Positions 11,651 to 23,665 of a stretch of DNA of 64,000 bases are shown here, one piece after another. The notes below the pieces were generated by a model, which ran no database searches, was not told the origin of the DNA, and worked only from the letters and a program-made list of their open reading frames with translations. The stretch covers positions 151,827,900 through 151,891,899 of the forward strand of contig OY757013.1 in the NCBI GenBank assembly GCA_963580285.1, written 5' to 3'. This DNA comes from Lucinisca nassula. Its lineage: Eukaryota > Mollusca > Bivalvia > Lucinida > Lucinidae. Position 1 is the first letter of the stretch; each line of letters begins with the position of its first letter. The translations under genes and the position numbers were made by a program.

Positions 11651-12090
11651 TACACCACAACCTCTTTATAGCACTATTAACCCTTATCTTGCTGAATATT
11701 CATCTAAGCCACACCTATCCCATTTCTGTCTATCAACCAATCAAATTGCTTATTTAATTTATTGCTACAGATTCATAAACTGGATGCCAAACAGTGTAGA
11801 TCCTAATCAGATGGCTTCTTCAGAAGCCATCTCATCTGGATCTACACTGTTTGCAAAGATAGGGGTTGTCGTGAACAGCAAGATTAGAGTTAATGGGATC
11901 CAGAGCAGAAACTGTATTAATTAGTTAAACAACTGTGTTATATCCAAACAAAAATGTGTAGATTATATAGAAAAATGACCATTTATGGTCATTTTTCTAT
12001 ATAGTCTATACATTTTTGGGATCCATCTTGAAACCATGTTACATCCAAACTGTGTTATAATGAACCATGTTATAGGGAGGTTGTGATGTA
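11651..12090. mobile_element. Palindromic MITE, family C, with nested insertion
   Basis: Same element as 9247-9470, but split by the family A MITE at 11677-11893. Removing the insert and one TTAA restores the order seen in the uninterrupted copy ('cactattaatggggtcc'). Confidence 0.75.
11677..11893 (-). mobile_element. Family A MITE nested in family C MITE
   Basis: Family A element with TTAA at both edges, inserted at the single TTAA of a family C element. The empty site in the other family C copy confirms that TTAA is the duplicated target. Confidence 0.8.
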
Positions 12091-12099
12091 TACAGAGGT

Positions 12100-13230
12100 G
12101 ACATGGCCTTCAGCAGGAATTTTGTCTAAATTCTAAAACAAATGAAACTGGCACCCCTAAATTTCAAAATAAAATTCTGTTGTAACTGATTGTGGATGTT
12201 TTCAATCTTGAAATGGTCAGCTGGCTAACAGCATATATATTGACTGGTTTTTTAGTACAGTAGTACTGTAGGAAGTAAAAGAATTGTTCCCTTTCATCAG
12301 TTGATATAGGCTTATTTCAAACTGAACAGTTGAGATGAAGCAGAAGCTATTAAACACCATCTGAAAAAGCATCAACATGTAGAAACGACTTAAATTAAAT
12401 CCCTTATATTCACAACAAAAGCCGTACTGTTTTTATATAAAATGAACAAAAGAATGCAAATTTCATATTTTATCAAAAACCACCAGGCCTACAGTACTAA
12501 AATGAAATCAGTCCACTGAAGAATGAACATATCACTTTGAGAAAAGGTTAACCAAAAGGTAGCACCATCAGATAAGACCCAACGCCTGCCCACCCGCCTG
12601 GACATCAAAAAATGGGTACGAAATAGAGACTTCCTGTAATATTGTAAATCTGAATGACAGGTAAAAGGAATGATAACTGTATGGTGCAGGGGCTTCAAAA
12701 GGAAAAGATTTGTTCCCTCTCCATTATACCTGACACCCCTGAATTGTGAAATGTTCTGTTGTATTTAAGGTGGAAGATTCCATTCAGTACAAAATGGTAA
12801 AATGGTATCGGAAATTAGAAGCATTGAAATATAGAAGTGACGTGTAAAGTCTGTGTAGCTGAGTGCAGTAAAATGTAAAACTGCTACCTTTGTGACTAAA
12901 CAGTCCCAAAGGTGGTCTCTGACCAGAGGACACTATAAGCAGAAAACACAAAAATCTACTAAACATAATTTTAGGGGAATTTTATAGTACCTTGTCGCAA
13001 ACATTTGCCGCGATTGGACTCGCCTTCTTGTTCAATCCATATTTTAATCTATGCCCAAAAATGTTCAAGGTCTTCCAGCTGATTGTTTCAAGGTTGAAAT
13101 TCTTGATCCAAATAGTAGATCAAGGCTAACAGAAACCAGAAAAATAGATAAAACCCAGATTTTTTATTGATCACAGAAAAGGTACTGGTTAAAAAGCATA
13201 TCACAGCCAGGTTCAAAACATGCCAGATTC
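12100..13230. other. No recognisable gene
   Basis: AT-rich sequence containing only a fragment of a family B element (about 12727-12797). The small minus-strand ORFs have no recognisable domain and no splice context. Confidence 0.4.
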
Positions 13231-13320
13231 AAGGTATTTTTTTTTCTTGTTTTTCAGAATAAATAAGGCTTGACATTTCATGTGAATCACATGAAATGTA
13301 AAGCCTTGTTTATCTGAAAG

Positions 13321-13533
13321 TTAATAAAAGTCCTGCTGAATATTCATATATGCCACTGCCAATACCGATTATCAACCAATCAGATTATTTGATGCAAATT
13401 ATTGCAACAAATGCACAATCTGACTGGCAAACAATGTAGATCCTGATCAGATGGCTTCATCAGAAGCCATCTGATCTGGATCTTCATTGTTTGGAAAATA
13501 ATGCGTATCCGGGCTCAGCAGGACAAGGGTTAA
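13321..13533 (-). mobile_element. TTAA-flanked MITE, family A
   Basis: Inverted copy of the GTCCTGCTG-ended subtype seen at 9993-10205. TTAA lies at both sides, although the left terminus is partly decayed. Confidence 0.65.
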
Positions 13534-13615
13534 TAAAAAAATCAGACTGGCATCCCTAAAAACATTTCTATGGTGGTTTATATGTTAAACTCATTTGTGT
13601 GTATTACATGTATAT

Positions 13616-14580
13616 CAAACAAGAGGGCCAAGATGGCCCCGAATCACCTTTTTGATTTCAAGCTTTCACATTGCTTCTGAAAGTCATGCAAATGACTGAC
13701 AGTCATCTAATATTCCTGAAGCATAACTGTTGCACTTAGATGTTTACTTGGGCAATATTTGAATGAAGTTGTCATTTGAGATTTTTTTCTACTTTTAAAT
13801 ACTGACAGCCATATTCTTCATTGGAGCAAAACCATTTTGGTAACAAAGAATTCTAAGTTCACCTTAGCAACCTTCTTGTGAAGTTTGAATGAAATTGAAC
13901 CAAATACATGTATATAGGAGGAGTTGTCATTTAAAGATATTTATATTTTAAGCTCTGGCAGCCATCTTGTTCATCTGAGCCAAAGTGTTCAGCTTTTTCT
14001 GCAAAGTGTCACTTTAGCATCATGCATATGAAGTTTGAATTGAAATTGGACCAAAGGTATAGAAAGAGTTGTCATTAAATGTTTTTGGGTTTTTTCTTTC
14101 TATTTATAGCTCTGGCAGCTATCTTGTTCATTGTAGCAATACTGCTTTAGCTGTGGTAGAGGCATTCTAGTAAAGTTTGAATGAAATCGGATCAAAGGTG
14201 TAGGAGAAGTTGTCAATCAAAGGTTGATTTTTGTTGTTGTTTTTTTTTTTTTTAAATATTTTAGCTCCTATGGCCATTTGTTCATTGGAGTAGAATCTTT
14301 AGCTAATTTGGTGACCTTATAGCAACATTGTTATGAGGTTTAATTGAAATGGCCCCATGGGTACAGGAGTTTTCATTTAACATTTTTTTTTTTTTTTTAG
14401 CTTTGGCAGCCATCATATTCATCAGAATGGAAGGATTTAGCTATTTTTGTAGGGAGCAAGATTGGCAACATCCCTGTGAAGTTTGGATCAAACTGGCCAA
14501 GGGTTTAAAAGCAGTTTGCATTTAAAGCAAATTATTGATGTTTTCCTATTTTTGGGTCAATTGTTTTTCAATCGACCCAA
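13616..14580. repeat. Tandem-repeat cassette, about 150 bp period
   Basis: Begins with 'acaagagggccaagatggcc' and repeats a unit around 'agctctggcagccatcttgt' roughly every 150 bp (about 13802, 13962, 14113, 14265, 14403). Partial relatives lie at 17500-17690 and 32300-32440. Confidence 0.55.
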
Positions 14581-15036
14581 AGTTACTAAAGTAAAATCTC
14601 TATTAGTGTCAGATCAAGGATTTCAGGTAACCAATCTTGTGGTTATTAATAGAAAATAGTTGTGCTATTTTTATTGATGTTACATATAGGTCAGAGTGTT
14701 GTGTAAGAGAGCTATCCATAGAATCTGGACAGAAATCATGTGTTGGGTTTGGCAAACACTATATACCAAGCTGTGGAATGTGGTGTATGCTCAGCCGTCT
14801 GCTCAAGGTCTACACTGCTTGCTTTAAGAACTGGTGTCTCTTTATGTCTTCTGCATTCTTGCCAACTTTTCAAACCCACATGTATTTCAAAAAGTGTTGA
14901 TCCTGATCAAACTGCCCCTAGAGAAGCTGTCTGATCTGGGTCCATATTATTGAAACAATGACCTTCAAAACAGAGGAGACAACTATTAATGTGATTGGCA
15001 TCTTAAAGGTTTATAAGTTGTGTGCCAGTTTGATTA

Positions 15037-16196
15037 TATCTCCGGCATACGAAGTATGTCAGGGGATATATAGTTTTCGTCTTTCTGTCCGTTCATAAGT
15101 TCATTCATTCCTTCGTTCGTTTCTTCGTTTGTACTTCCGTCTGTCCTGCCCTTAGTTAAGCTTTACGTCAAAGTTTTGCGTTAAACCTTTTTGATTGCTC
15201 ATATCTCCTTAACCACATGTTAGATTCTCTTCATATTTGGGAACAGTTATCTCTATAAAATTACCTTTCATATGAAATATCTAAGCTCCTGGGTCAAGCC
15301 CTGGGCTGTACGTCCGTTTGTCAACTTTTACGTGAAAGTTTTGTGTTAAACCTTTTTGATTGCTTATATCTCTGTAACCACATTGGATTCTCTTCATATT
15401 TGGTACAGGATATCTCTATAGCATTACCTTTCATTTGGAATATCTATGCTCCCGGGTCAAGCCCCTGGGTGGGCTGTCCGTCCTTCTGTCCGTTCATCAA
15501 TGTTTACATCAAAGTTTTGCGTCAAACCTTTTTGATTGCTCATATCTCTGTAACCACTTGTCAGATTCTCTTCATATTTGGTAAGAGTTATCTCTATAGC
15601 ATTACCTTTCATATGGAATATGAAAGGCCCCGGGTCAAGCCCCTGGGTGGGCTGTCCGTCTCTTTGTCAACTTTAATGTCAAAGTTTTGTGTTGCTTATA
15701 TCTATGTAACCACATGTTGGATTCTCTTCATATTTGGTATCTATATAGCAGTACCTTTTATTTGGAATATCTAAGATCCCGGGTCAAGTCTCTGGCCGGG
15801 CTGTCTGTACATTCATCAACTTATATGTCAAAGTTTTGCATTAAACCTTTTTGATTGCTCATATCTCTGTAACCACATGTTAGATTCTCTTCATATTTGG
15901 TAAAGGATATCTCTAGCATTATCATTCAATGGATTATCTAAGATCCTGGGTCAGCCCTTTGGTGGTCCATCCTTTATCAACTTTAATGTCAAAGTTTTGT
16001 ATTAAACCTTTTTCATTGCTGATATCTCTGTAACCATGTTAGATTCTCTTCGTATTTGGTAAATGATATCTCTATAGCATTACCTTTTATATGGAATATG
16101 GCCTGTATATGCAAACAAGCTTTTGACATTGCCATTTTCAGGTGAGGCGATGGCACTGGCAGGGGGTATATGTGCCCCACTAGGCACTTTGTCTAG
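15037..16196. repeat. Tandem-repeat cassette, about 180 bp period
   Basis: Five to six degenerate units carrying 'ttgattgctcatatctctg' and 'gattctcttcatatttggta'. It is bracketed by an inverted 'catacgaagtatg' start and a 'ggtgaggcgatggc' end. The 143-codon ORF through it is explained by the repeat period. Confidence 0.6.
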
Positions 16197-16742
16197 TTCC
16201 TGCTTGCATGCCACAGGAATTTTCATCATGAATAGCAGACTTCTTTGCTAGCAGTATGACGAATAGTCTTCCAACTGATAACTTCGTACAGGTTCATTTC
16301 AACTTGAGGGGTCTCTGATTTATTCTGTTTAGTGCAAGATTTAAATTCACAAACCAAATGACAAAAAGTGTAGATCTACACTGTTTGCAAAGGAACAGCA
16401 GGATAGGGGTTAAGTGTGCAAAATGTTATAATACAGTAACTTTTCCGGCAAAGATTAATTGTCTTGCATATGAGCTCAAGGATTTTCAATGAAATATTGC
16501 AAATTCAGAAAGATGAATCTGTTGTGCTGGTCCTAATTAGAATATACTTGTGTAGAGAAGGGCCTTGAAAAGTTTAAAAGATCATGTGGTTAGCGAAAGA
16601 AAATAAATAAACACATTAATATATAATAAGTACATGTAAATAGTCTGGAAAACCTTTACAGAAAATGCTACCAGTGCAACACCAAGAACGTTATTTTTTC
16701 AGACTCAAAGTGTACTAAATATTTTTCTTATGATGAGGCGAT

Positions 16743-16960
16743 TTAACCCTTAACTTGCTGTTCACAACAACCCCTATCTTTGCAAACAGTGTAGATCCAG
16801 ATCATATGGCTTCTGAAGAAGCCATCTGATCAGGATCTACACTGTTTGACATTCAGTTTATGAATTTGTAGGAATAAATTACATCAAGTAATCTGATTGG
16901 TTCAAAGTAAGAGATGGGTGTGGCTAAAATGAATAATTTATTCAGCAAGAGAAGGGTTAA
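16743..16960 (+). mobile_element. TTAA-flanked MITE, family A
   Basis: Family A copy with TTAA at both sides. A shortened relative lies just left at about 16323-16410. Confidence 0.7.
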
Positions 16961-17995
16961 TAAGTATCCACAGTCTATGTGCATAGAGCAGAATTCTAAA
17001 TACCACCTGCTCTTGTACCTGTGAATATATTGCTGACCATTTACAAAACCAAGGTAACAGTTATTTATAGCAGTGCTAGTCTTATCCCTCAGAGTGCCGT
17101 GTCAAAGGTAAAATCGGGACTGGGCTTGTGAATGGGGTATTGGCTTATCAGTCAACCCAAACATAATCTGGACTGGGCTGGTTGCAAGATATTGGCTTAT
17201 CAATTGACCCAAAGTTATAAAGTATAGAAGCTTTCCGCCTGCTATTTTTCAACTGAGTGCAAAATCCAGGTACCAGTTGTTTACAGCAACGATAGTCACC
17301 TCCCTGTGAGGTCAGAGTGCAGTGTAAAAAGTAAAATCTAGACTCATCAATGCAACATAACATGGTGTCTGATCAGGTCTACACTGCTTGCTTAAAAAGT
17401 ACTGAAATTTAGGGTTAAACAAAAAGTTCAATTCTCAGTTCAGGAATATTTTTCCCTCCTAAACTGAGTACTCACAATCGACCCACCAGTACTGTCAGTG
17501 CTTTGATTAGCTCTGGTGGCCATGTTGCTCAATAGAAAGAAACTGTTTTAGCTGCACTTAAGCAACATCCTTATGAAGTTTGATTGTAATTGGCTCAGGG
17601 AGTATATAAGAGCTGTTGTTGTTTAAAGGTTTTTCTATTTTCCATTTATCTTGTTCATCGCAACAAAATGATTGAAGCTATTTTGGTAGGGAGCCACCAA
17701 GGCAACATGCCAATGAAAAATAGAAGTGAAGGCAATGATCAGGAATCCATACAATTAACCCACAGCTCCCATCAGTGACACCAAAGAGATAGAAACACAA
17801 ACATGGAATAACCAGACCCTAAGGGAAACAACAGCGGAAAGCCAAAAGGACAGTTACTTTCCCACAAAATGGCCAATTGGCTATCTGAAACAAAATAATA
17901 TAGCCATACACATACCCAAAGACAAACCATTGCAAAAATAAACTGCAACAGAAGAACCGCCTTGGACTGGTCAGTGAAAGGAATTCCACTGGGGG

Positions 17996-18012
17996 GCTTG
18001 AATCAATTTTAC
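17996..18012. repeat. Left target-site duplication of the 12.4 kb insertion
   Basis: The 17 bp here are repeated exactly at 30452-30468. The last 13 (GAATCAATTTTAC) cannot come from the inserted unit. The first four (GCTT) are also present in the unit, so the duplication is 13-17 bp. Confidence 0.85.
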
Positions 18013-18121
18013 AAATATGTGTGAAATGTGCATGGCTGAAATACTCCAGGTTTAACCTTGAACATTAATCCCGACCGGTCGGAGAGTGTGTAGCTGGTAG
18101 ATCCAATATAACTCTTTGGTT

Positions 18122-18436
18122 TTACGAGTGGTAGTATTTTTTTGGATCATCTGGATCTGAGGATAAGATTTCTATAATTTGAAATCGCATGTTTTCTGTC
18201 GAATGGTTGGATAAGTTAAAATGATCATCCACCGGCGTGTCCCTTTTATTTCGGGTGTCCCGCTGATGTTCCGTCATTCTAACTCTCATTTCTCTCTTAG
18301 TTTCACCGACATATTGCATTTTACATCGGGTGCAGGTGATCAGATAGACGAGGTTTCTGGCTTTGCAGTGGCCTCTGAGTTTCGTTCTATACCAGTAGTG
18401 CGTATACGAACTCCTGAATATTTTTGATTTGTTCAT
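18122..18436 (-). CDS. GIY-YIG endonuclease domain, PLE type (unit 1)
   Basis: Copy of the 104-codon ORF described at 26500-26814 and identical to it. It lies nearest the left edge of the insertion. The unit stops about 100 bp beyond its stop codon, so this end of the array closes just after the endonuclease. Confidence 0.75.
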   Translation of the reverse strand: MNKSKIFRSSYTHYWYRTKLRGHCKARNLVYLITCTRCKMQYVGETKREMRVRMTEHQRDTRNKRDTPVDDHFNLSNHSTENMRFQIIEILSSDPDDPKKYYHS

Positions 18437-18537
18437 ATAGAAGCAATATTTGCAATCTGTGCGTGGACAATCTTCAACAAGATTTCTCCGGATTTGACCA
18501 CTCTGTCCCCGTGTTTTTGTGTTAAATGCAGCTCGGA

Positions 18538-19095
18538 CTATAGTCTTTTGGTATGAAATTCACACATTAGGTTGGTGAACCTCAAAGAAGAGTCTCGTTG
18601 TGCCTCTTCCCAAGCCTTCATGAAGGTCGGGTCTTCCTTGATGCTGGAAGGACGGAGTTTGACGGTGAGTCCGGCGGGTGATATGCCCTTGCCGATGCAT
18701 TCTTGAAGGAAGGAGACTAGTTCTTTAGTCTTCACCATTTTTGACAGGATGCGTCTTGCTTCTTTGTAGGCTGGTAGGATCTCAGCTGGGAGCTCTAAGG
18801 TCTTCCTCTTCTTGGAAGGCTCTTCTCCGATTGTGTCGTCCCTGGTCCTCTTCTTGTTGAGGTTCTCTACTGGGATGACAGTTACTCGCGACGAAGAAGC
18901 TGACGTGGATGTCAGAGTCAGTGTACTGAGGCTCGGACTGACTGTCATGTCGCTGGTGGTCTGTCTTGGATTGAACATTGTGAACGCTGACCCTGGCGCA
19001 TCTTGATCCGAGCGATGGATAGGTACATCAAAGCTAGAGGAGTGTGGCTGACGACTCGGATCAGTCGCGCTGCGGTCTTGCTCGTTGTGACTCAT
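18538..19095 (-). CDS. PLE N-terminal-domain protein (unit 1)
   Basis: Copy of the 185-codon ORF described at 28116-28673 and identical in protein. The frame extends six codons upstream to a TTG, but the first ATG (19095, reading MSHNEQ) is the likelier start. Confidence 0.65.
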   Translation of the reverse strand: MSHNEQDRSATDPSRQPHSSSFDVPIHRSDQDAPGSAFTMFNPRQTTSDMTVSPSLSTLTLTSTSASSSRVTVIPVENLNKKRTRDDTIGEEPSKKRKTLELPAEILPAYKEARRILSKMVKTKELVSFLQECIGKGISPAGLTVKLRPSSIKEDPTFMKAWEEAQRDSSLRFTNLMCEFHTKRL

Positions 19096-19115
19096 TCTAA
19101 ATAATTTTAGCAATT

Positions 19116-19157
19116 TCCTGACTAGTTTCTTCCAATAGTTTGGATTTCATCAGAGGA
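19116..19157 (-). ncRNA. Hammerhead-ribozyme-like motif (unit 1)
   Basis: Exact copy of the motif described at 28054-28095, on the minus strand and immediately upstream of the unit's first ORF. Confidence 0.6.
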
Positions 19158-19194
19158 TGTGTCACGATTTTGGTGAGCTCTGAATTTTGCTTTG

Positions 19195-19400
19195 TTTATA
19201 TACTGACCGGGGGCCGGTATACCGGCCCCCTAATGTCCACCACTGCGCAGGTGCAGCTGGATATTCGTCACCGGCCCCCGTGGGGCCGGTGATTGTCTTA
19301 ATATGTGATTAAGACTACCACCGGCCCCCGGGGGCCGGTGCCGTTGCCAACCATTGATTTGGAATGTATTGTGACGTTCACCGGCCCCCTTGGGGCCGGT
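19195..19400 (-). promoter_or_regulatory. TATA box and GC-palindrome cluster (unit 1)
   Basis: Same arrangement as 27811-28016: a TATATAAA box at 19195-19202 and four GGCCGG-type palindromes within 19209-19400. Confidence 0.55.
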
Positions 19401-19867
19401 CGCGTTGCTATCCGCCATTTTTGTTATGTCCGATTTTTGGACGATGCTACCGCCTTATAAGACGGCATTTTGGTGCATGCTCGTCAGCAACGATGGAATA
19501 TCTATAGCTATATGTTGATAGTCTCTCTGGGTATAATGAAAGATGAGACCCATTTGCAATTTTATAATATTTTTATTATGAGTATGATCATATAAAAAAG
19601 TATGGAGAGGCTAATAAATTAATGTATTATTACATGAATTAAATACCAGTGTTTTACTGCGTTATTGTCATTATTTTACACTAGAGGCATGTCCAAAACA
19701 TTGATTGTTCTGAGTTCCGTTACCATCCTTTCAGTTGTTGTCGTGTTATCATTGGTTGACTGTGTATTTGTCCCTTCCAAAATTGTCTGACTGTAGTCAT
19801 CTCCGAATGAGAGCTCAGTAGTTATCATCGGATCAGGTTCCCATGTTGTCAGGGAGGCCTCTGTTGA

Positions 19868-20146
19868 CTACAGAGCAGGGTTGAGGATGTCATCTAGTTC
19901 TTTAAAGAAGTTATTTTCTTGCATTTTGCCTTCCGGTTGTGTGGACGATTTTTCTTCCTGCCAATCCATATGAGGAGTTGTGCTTTGTTGTCGTCTCCTA
20001 TGATGATCAGTAAGATAGTCCTTCCTCTTGAAGACCATCCCGCACACCAGGCATAAATAACGTATGTTATTGTGTGCTGCATGTATGTGTCTTCTCAGAC
20101 TTTTAGCATGTTTGTAAGCAATACTGCACTTTTCACACCAATACAT
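19868..20146 (-). CDS. C2H2 zinc-finger ORF (unit 1)
   Basis: Copy of the ORF described at 27065-27343. The in-frame extension after the TAG runs to 19676. Confidence 0.6.
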   Translation of the reverse strand: MYWCEKCSIAYKHAKSLRRHIHAAHNNIRYLCLVCGMVFKRKDYLTDHHRRRQQSTTPHMDWQEEKSSTQPEGKMQENNFFKELDDILNPAL

Positions 20147-20396
20147 TTTCGTTGTTGTGGATACAGCGTTACTGACGTTATGACGTCATAATATGCCGGG
20201 TGCGTGGCGTTAGTTGCCGTAGGATTGCAAACGTTTTGAGCTATCCATTAGGTTGCATGTTCATAGTTAAAACTGGAGTGAAGGGGAACATAGATGTGAA
20301 ATGTGCATGGCTGAAATACTCCAGGTTTAACCTTGAACATTAATCCCGACCGGTCGGAGAGTGTGTAGCTGGTAGATCCAATATAACTCTTTGGTT

Positions 20397-20711
20397 TTAC
20401 GAGTGGTAGTATTTTTTTGGATCATCTGGATCTGAGGATAAGATTTCTATAATTTGAAATCGCATGTTTTCTGTCGAATGGTTGGATAAGTTAAAATGAT
20501 CATCCACCGGCGTGTCCCTTTTATTTCGGGTGTCCCGCTGATGTTCCGTCATTCTAACTCTCATTTCTCTCTTAGTTTCACCGACATATTGCATTTTACA
20601 TCGGGTGCAGGTGATCAGATAGACGAGGTTTCTGGCTTTGCAGTGGCCTCTGAGTTTCGTTCTATACCAGTAGTGCGTATACGAACTCCTGAATATTTTT
20701 GATTTGTTCAT
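20397..20711 (-). CDS. GIY-YIG endonuclease domain, PLE type (unit 2)
   Basis: Identical copy of the ORF described at 26500-26814. Confidence 0.75.
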   Translation of the reverse strand: MNKSKIFRSSYTHYWYRTKLRGHCKARNLVYLITCTRCKMQYVGETKREMRVRMTEHQRDTRNKRDTPVDDHFNLSNHSTENMRFQIIEILSSDPDDPKKYYHS

Positions 20712-20812
20712 ATAGAAGCAATATTTGCAATCTGTGCGTGGACAATCTTCAACAAGATTTCTCCGGATTTGACCACTCTGTCCCCGTGTTTTTGTGTTAA
20801 ATGCAGCTCGGA

Positions 20813-21370
20813 CTATAGTCTTTTGGTATGAAATTCACACATTAGGTTGGTGAACCTCAAAGAAGAGTCTCGTTGTGCCTCTTCCCAAGCCTTCATGAAG
20901 GTCGGGTCTTCCTTGATGCTGGAAGGACGGAGTTTGACGGTGAGTCCGGCGGGTGATATGCCCTTGCCGATGCATTCTTGAAGGAAGGAGACTAGTTCTT
21001 TAGTCTTCACCATTTTTGACAGGATGCGTCTTGCTTCTTTGTAGGCTGGTAGGATCTCAGCTGGGAGCTCTAAGGTCTTCCTCTTCTTGGAAGGCTCTTC
21101 TCCGATTGTGTCGTCCCTGGTCCTCTTCTTGTTGAGGTTCTCTACTGGGATGACAGTTACTCGCGACGAAGAAGCTGACGTGGATGTCAGAGTCAGTGTA
21201 CTGAGGCTCGGACTGACTGTCATGTCGCTGGTGGTCTGTCTTGGATTGAACATTGTGAACGCTGACCCTGGCGCATCTTGATCCGAGCGATGGATAGGTA
21301 CATCAAAGCTAGAGGAGTGTGGCTGACGACTCGGATCAGTCGCGCTGCGGTCTTGCTCGTTGTGACTCAT
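20813..21370 (-). CDS. PLE N-terminal-domain protein (unit 2)
   Basis: Identical copy of the ORF described at 28116-28673, with ATG at 21370. Confidence 0.65.
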   Translation of the reverse strand: MSHNEQDRSATDPSRQPHSSSFDVPIHRSDQDAPGSAFTMFNPRQTTSDMTVSPSLSTLTLTSTSASSSRVTVIPVENLNKKRTRDDTIGEEPSKKRKTLELPAEILPAYKEARRILSKMVKTKELVSFLQECIGKGISPAGLTVKLRPSSIKEDPTFMKAWEEAQRDSSLRFTNLMCEFHTKRL

Positions 21371-21390
21371 TCTAAATAATTTTAGCAATT

Positions 21391-21432
21391 TCCTGACTAG
21401 TTTCTTCCAATAGTTTGGATTTCATCAGAGGA
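21391..21432 (-). ncRNA. Hammerhead-ribozyme-like motif (unit 2)
   Basis: Exact copy of the motif described at 28054-28095. Confidence 0.6.
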
Positions 21433-21469
21433 TGTGTCACGATTTTGGTGAGCTCTGAATTTTGCTTTG

Positions 21470-21675
21470 TTTATATACTGACCGGGGGCCGGTATACCGG
21501 CCCCCTAATGTCCACCACTGCGCAGGTGCAGCTGGATATTCGTCACCGGCCCCCGTGGGGCCGGTGATTGTCTTAATATGTGATTAAGACTACCACCGGC
21601 CCCCGGGGGCCGGTGCCGTTGCCAACCATTGATTTGGAATGTATTGTGACGTTCACCGGCCCCCTTGGGGCCGGT
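21470..21675 (-). promoter_or_regulatory. TATA box and GC-palindrome cluster (unit 2)
   Basis: TATA box at 21470-21477 and palindromes within 21484-21675, as described at 27811-28016. Confidence 0.55.
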
Positions 21676-22142
21676 CGCGTTGCTATCCGCCATTTTTGTT
21701 ATGTCCGATTTTTGGACGATGCTACCGCCTTATAAGACGGCATTTTGGTGCATGCTCGTCAGCAACGATGGAATATCTATAGCTATATGTTGATAGTCTC
21801 TCTGGGTATAATGAAAGATGAGACCCATTTGCAATTTTATAATATTTTTATTATGAGTATGATCATATAAAAAAGTATGGAGAGGCTAATAAATTAATGT
21901 ATTATTACATGAATTAAATACCAGTGTTTTACTGCGTTATTGTCATTATTTTACACTAGAGGCATGTCCAAAACATTGATTGTTCTGAGTTCCGTTACCA
22001 TCCTTTCAGTTGTTGTCGTGTTATCATTGGTTGACTGTGTATTTGTCCCTTCCAAAATTGTCTGACTGTAGTCATCTCCGAATGAGAGCTCAGTAGTTAT
22101 CATCGGATCAGGTTCCCATGTTGTCAGGGAGGCCTCTGTTGA

Positions 22143-22421
22143 CTACAGAGCAGGGTTGAGGATGTCATCTAGTTCTTTAAAGAAGTTATTTTCTTGCATT
22201 TTGCCTTCCGGTTGTGTGGACGATTTTTCTTCCTGCCAATCCATATGAGGAGTTGTGCTTTGTTGTCGTCTCCTATGATGATCAGTAAGATAGTCCTTCC
22301 TCTTGAAGACCATCCCGCACACCAGGCATAAATAACGTATGTTATTGTGTGCTGCATGTATGTGTCTTCTCAGACTTTTAGCATGTTTGTAAGCAATACT
22401 GCACTTTTCACACCAATACAT
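22143..22421 (-). CDS. C2H2 zinc-finger ORF (unit 2)
   Basis: Copy of the ORF described at 27065-27343. The extension past the TAG runs to 21951. Confidence 0.6.
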   Translation of the reverse strand: MYWCEKCSIAYKHAKSLRRHIHAAHNNIRYLCLVCGMVFKRKDYLTDHHRRRQQSTTPHMDWQEEKSSTQPEGKMQENNFFKELDDILNPAL

Positions 22422-22671
22422 TTTCGTTGTTGTGGATACAGCGTTACTGACGTTATGACGTCATAATATGCCGGGTGCGTGGCGTTAGTTGCCGTAGGAT
22501 TGCAAACGTTTTGAGCTATCCATTAGGTTGCATGTTCATAGTTAAAACTGGAGTGAAGGGGAACATAGATGTGAAATGTGCATGGCTGAAATACTCCAGG
22601 TTTAACCTTGAACATTAATCCCGACCGGTCGGAGAGTGTGTAGCTGGTAGATCCAATATAACTCTTTGGTT

Positions 22672-22986
22672 TTACGAGTGGTAGTATTTTTTTGGATCAT
22701 CTGGATCTGAGGATAAGATTTCTATAATTTGAAATCGCATGTTTTCTGTCGAATGGTTGGATAAGTTAAAATGATCATCCACCGGCGTGTCCCTTTTATT
22801 TCGGGTGTCCCGCTGATGTTCCGTCATTCTAACTCTCATTTCTCTCTTAGTTTCACCGACATATTGCATTTTACATCGGGTGCAGGTGATCAGATAGACG
22901 AGGTTTCTGGCTTTGCAGTGGCCTCTGAGTTTCGTTCTATACCAGTAGTGCGTATACGAACTCCTGAATATTTTTGATTTGTTCAT
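22672..22986 (-). CDS. GIY-YIG endonuclease domain, PLE type (unit 3)
   Basis: Identical copy of the ORF described at 26500-26814. Confidence 0.75.
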   Translation of the reverse strand: MNKSKIFRSSYTHYWYRTKLRGHCKARNLVYLITCTRCKMQYVGETKREMRVRMTEHQRDTRNKRDTPVDDHFNLSNHSTENMRFQIIEILSSDPDDPKKYYHS

Positions 22987-23087
22987 ATAGAAGCAATATT
23001 TGCAATCTGTGCGTGGACAATCTTCAACAAGATTTCTCCGGATTTGACCACTCTGTCCCCGTGTTTTTGTGTTAAATGCAGCTCGGA

Positions 23088-23645
23088 CTATAGTCTTTTG
23101 GTATGAAATTCACACATTAGGTTGGTGAACCTCAAAGAAGAGTCTCGTTGTGCCTCTTCCCAAGCCTTCATGAAGGTCGGGTCTTCCTTGATGCTGGAAG
23201 GACGGAGTTTGACGGTGAGTCCGGCGGGTGATATGCCCTTGCCGATGCATTCTTGAAGGAAGGAGACTAGTTCTTTAGTCTTCACCATTTTTGACAGGAT
23301 GCGTCTTGCTTCTTTGTAGGCTGGTAGGATCTCAGCTGGGAGCTCTAAGGTCTTCCTCTTCTTGGAAGGCTCTTCTCCGATTGTGTCGTCCCTGGTCCTC
23401 TTCTTGTTGAGGTTCTCTACTGGGATGACAGTTACTCGCGACGAAGAAGCTGACGTGGATGTCAGAGTCAGTGTACTGAGGCTCGGACTGACTGTCATGT
23501 CGCTGGTGGTCTGTCTTGGATTGAACATTGTGAACGCTGACCCTGGCGCATCTTGATCCGAGCGATGGATAGGTACATCAAAGCTAGAGGAGTGTGGCTG
23601 ACGACTCGGATCAGTCGCGCTGCGGTCTTGCTCGTTGTGACTCAT
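23088..23645 (-). CDS. PLE N-terminal-domain protein (unit 3)
   Basis: Identical copy of the ORF described at 28116-28673, with ATG at 23645. Confidence 0.65.
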   Translation of the reverse strand: MSHNEQDRSATDPSRQPHSSSFDVPIHRSDQDAPGSAFTMFNPRQTTSDMTVSPSLSTLTLTSTSASSSRVTVIPVENLNKKRTRDDTIGEEPSKKRKTLELPAEILPAYKEARRILSKMVKTKELVSFLQECIGKGISPAGLTVKLRPSSIKEDPTFMKAWEEAQRDSSLRFTNLMCEFHTKRL

Positions 23646-23665
23646 TCTAAATAATTTTAGCAATT

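Noticed and set aside
15343..15774. 143-codon ORF
   Set aside because: It lies in a tandem repeat and the peptide itself is internally repetitive; no gene signal.
18098..19113. Plus-strand ORFs of 64 and 68 codons inside the minus-strand units (and their copies)
   Set aside because: They are antisense shadows of the first ORF and of the GIY-YIG ORF and repeat with the unit.
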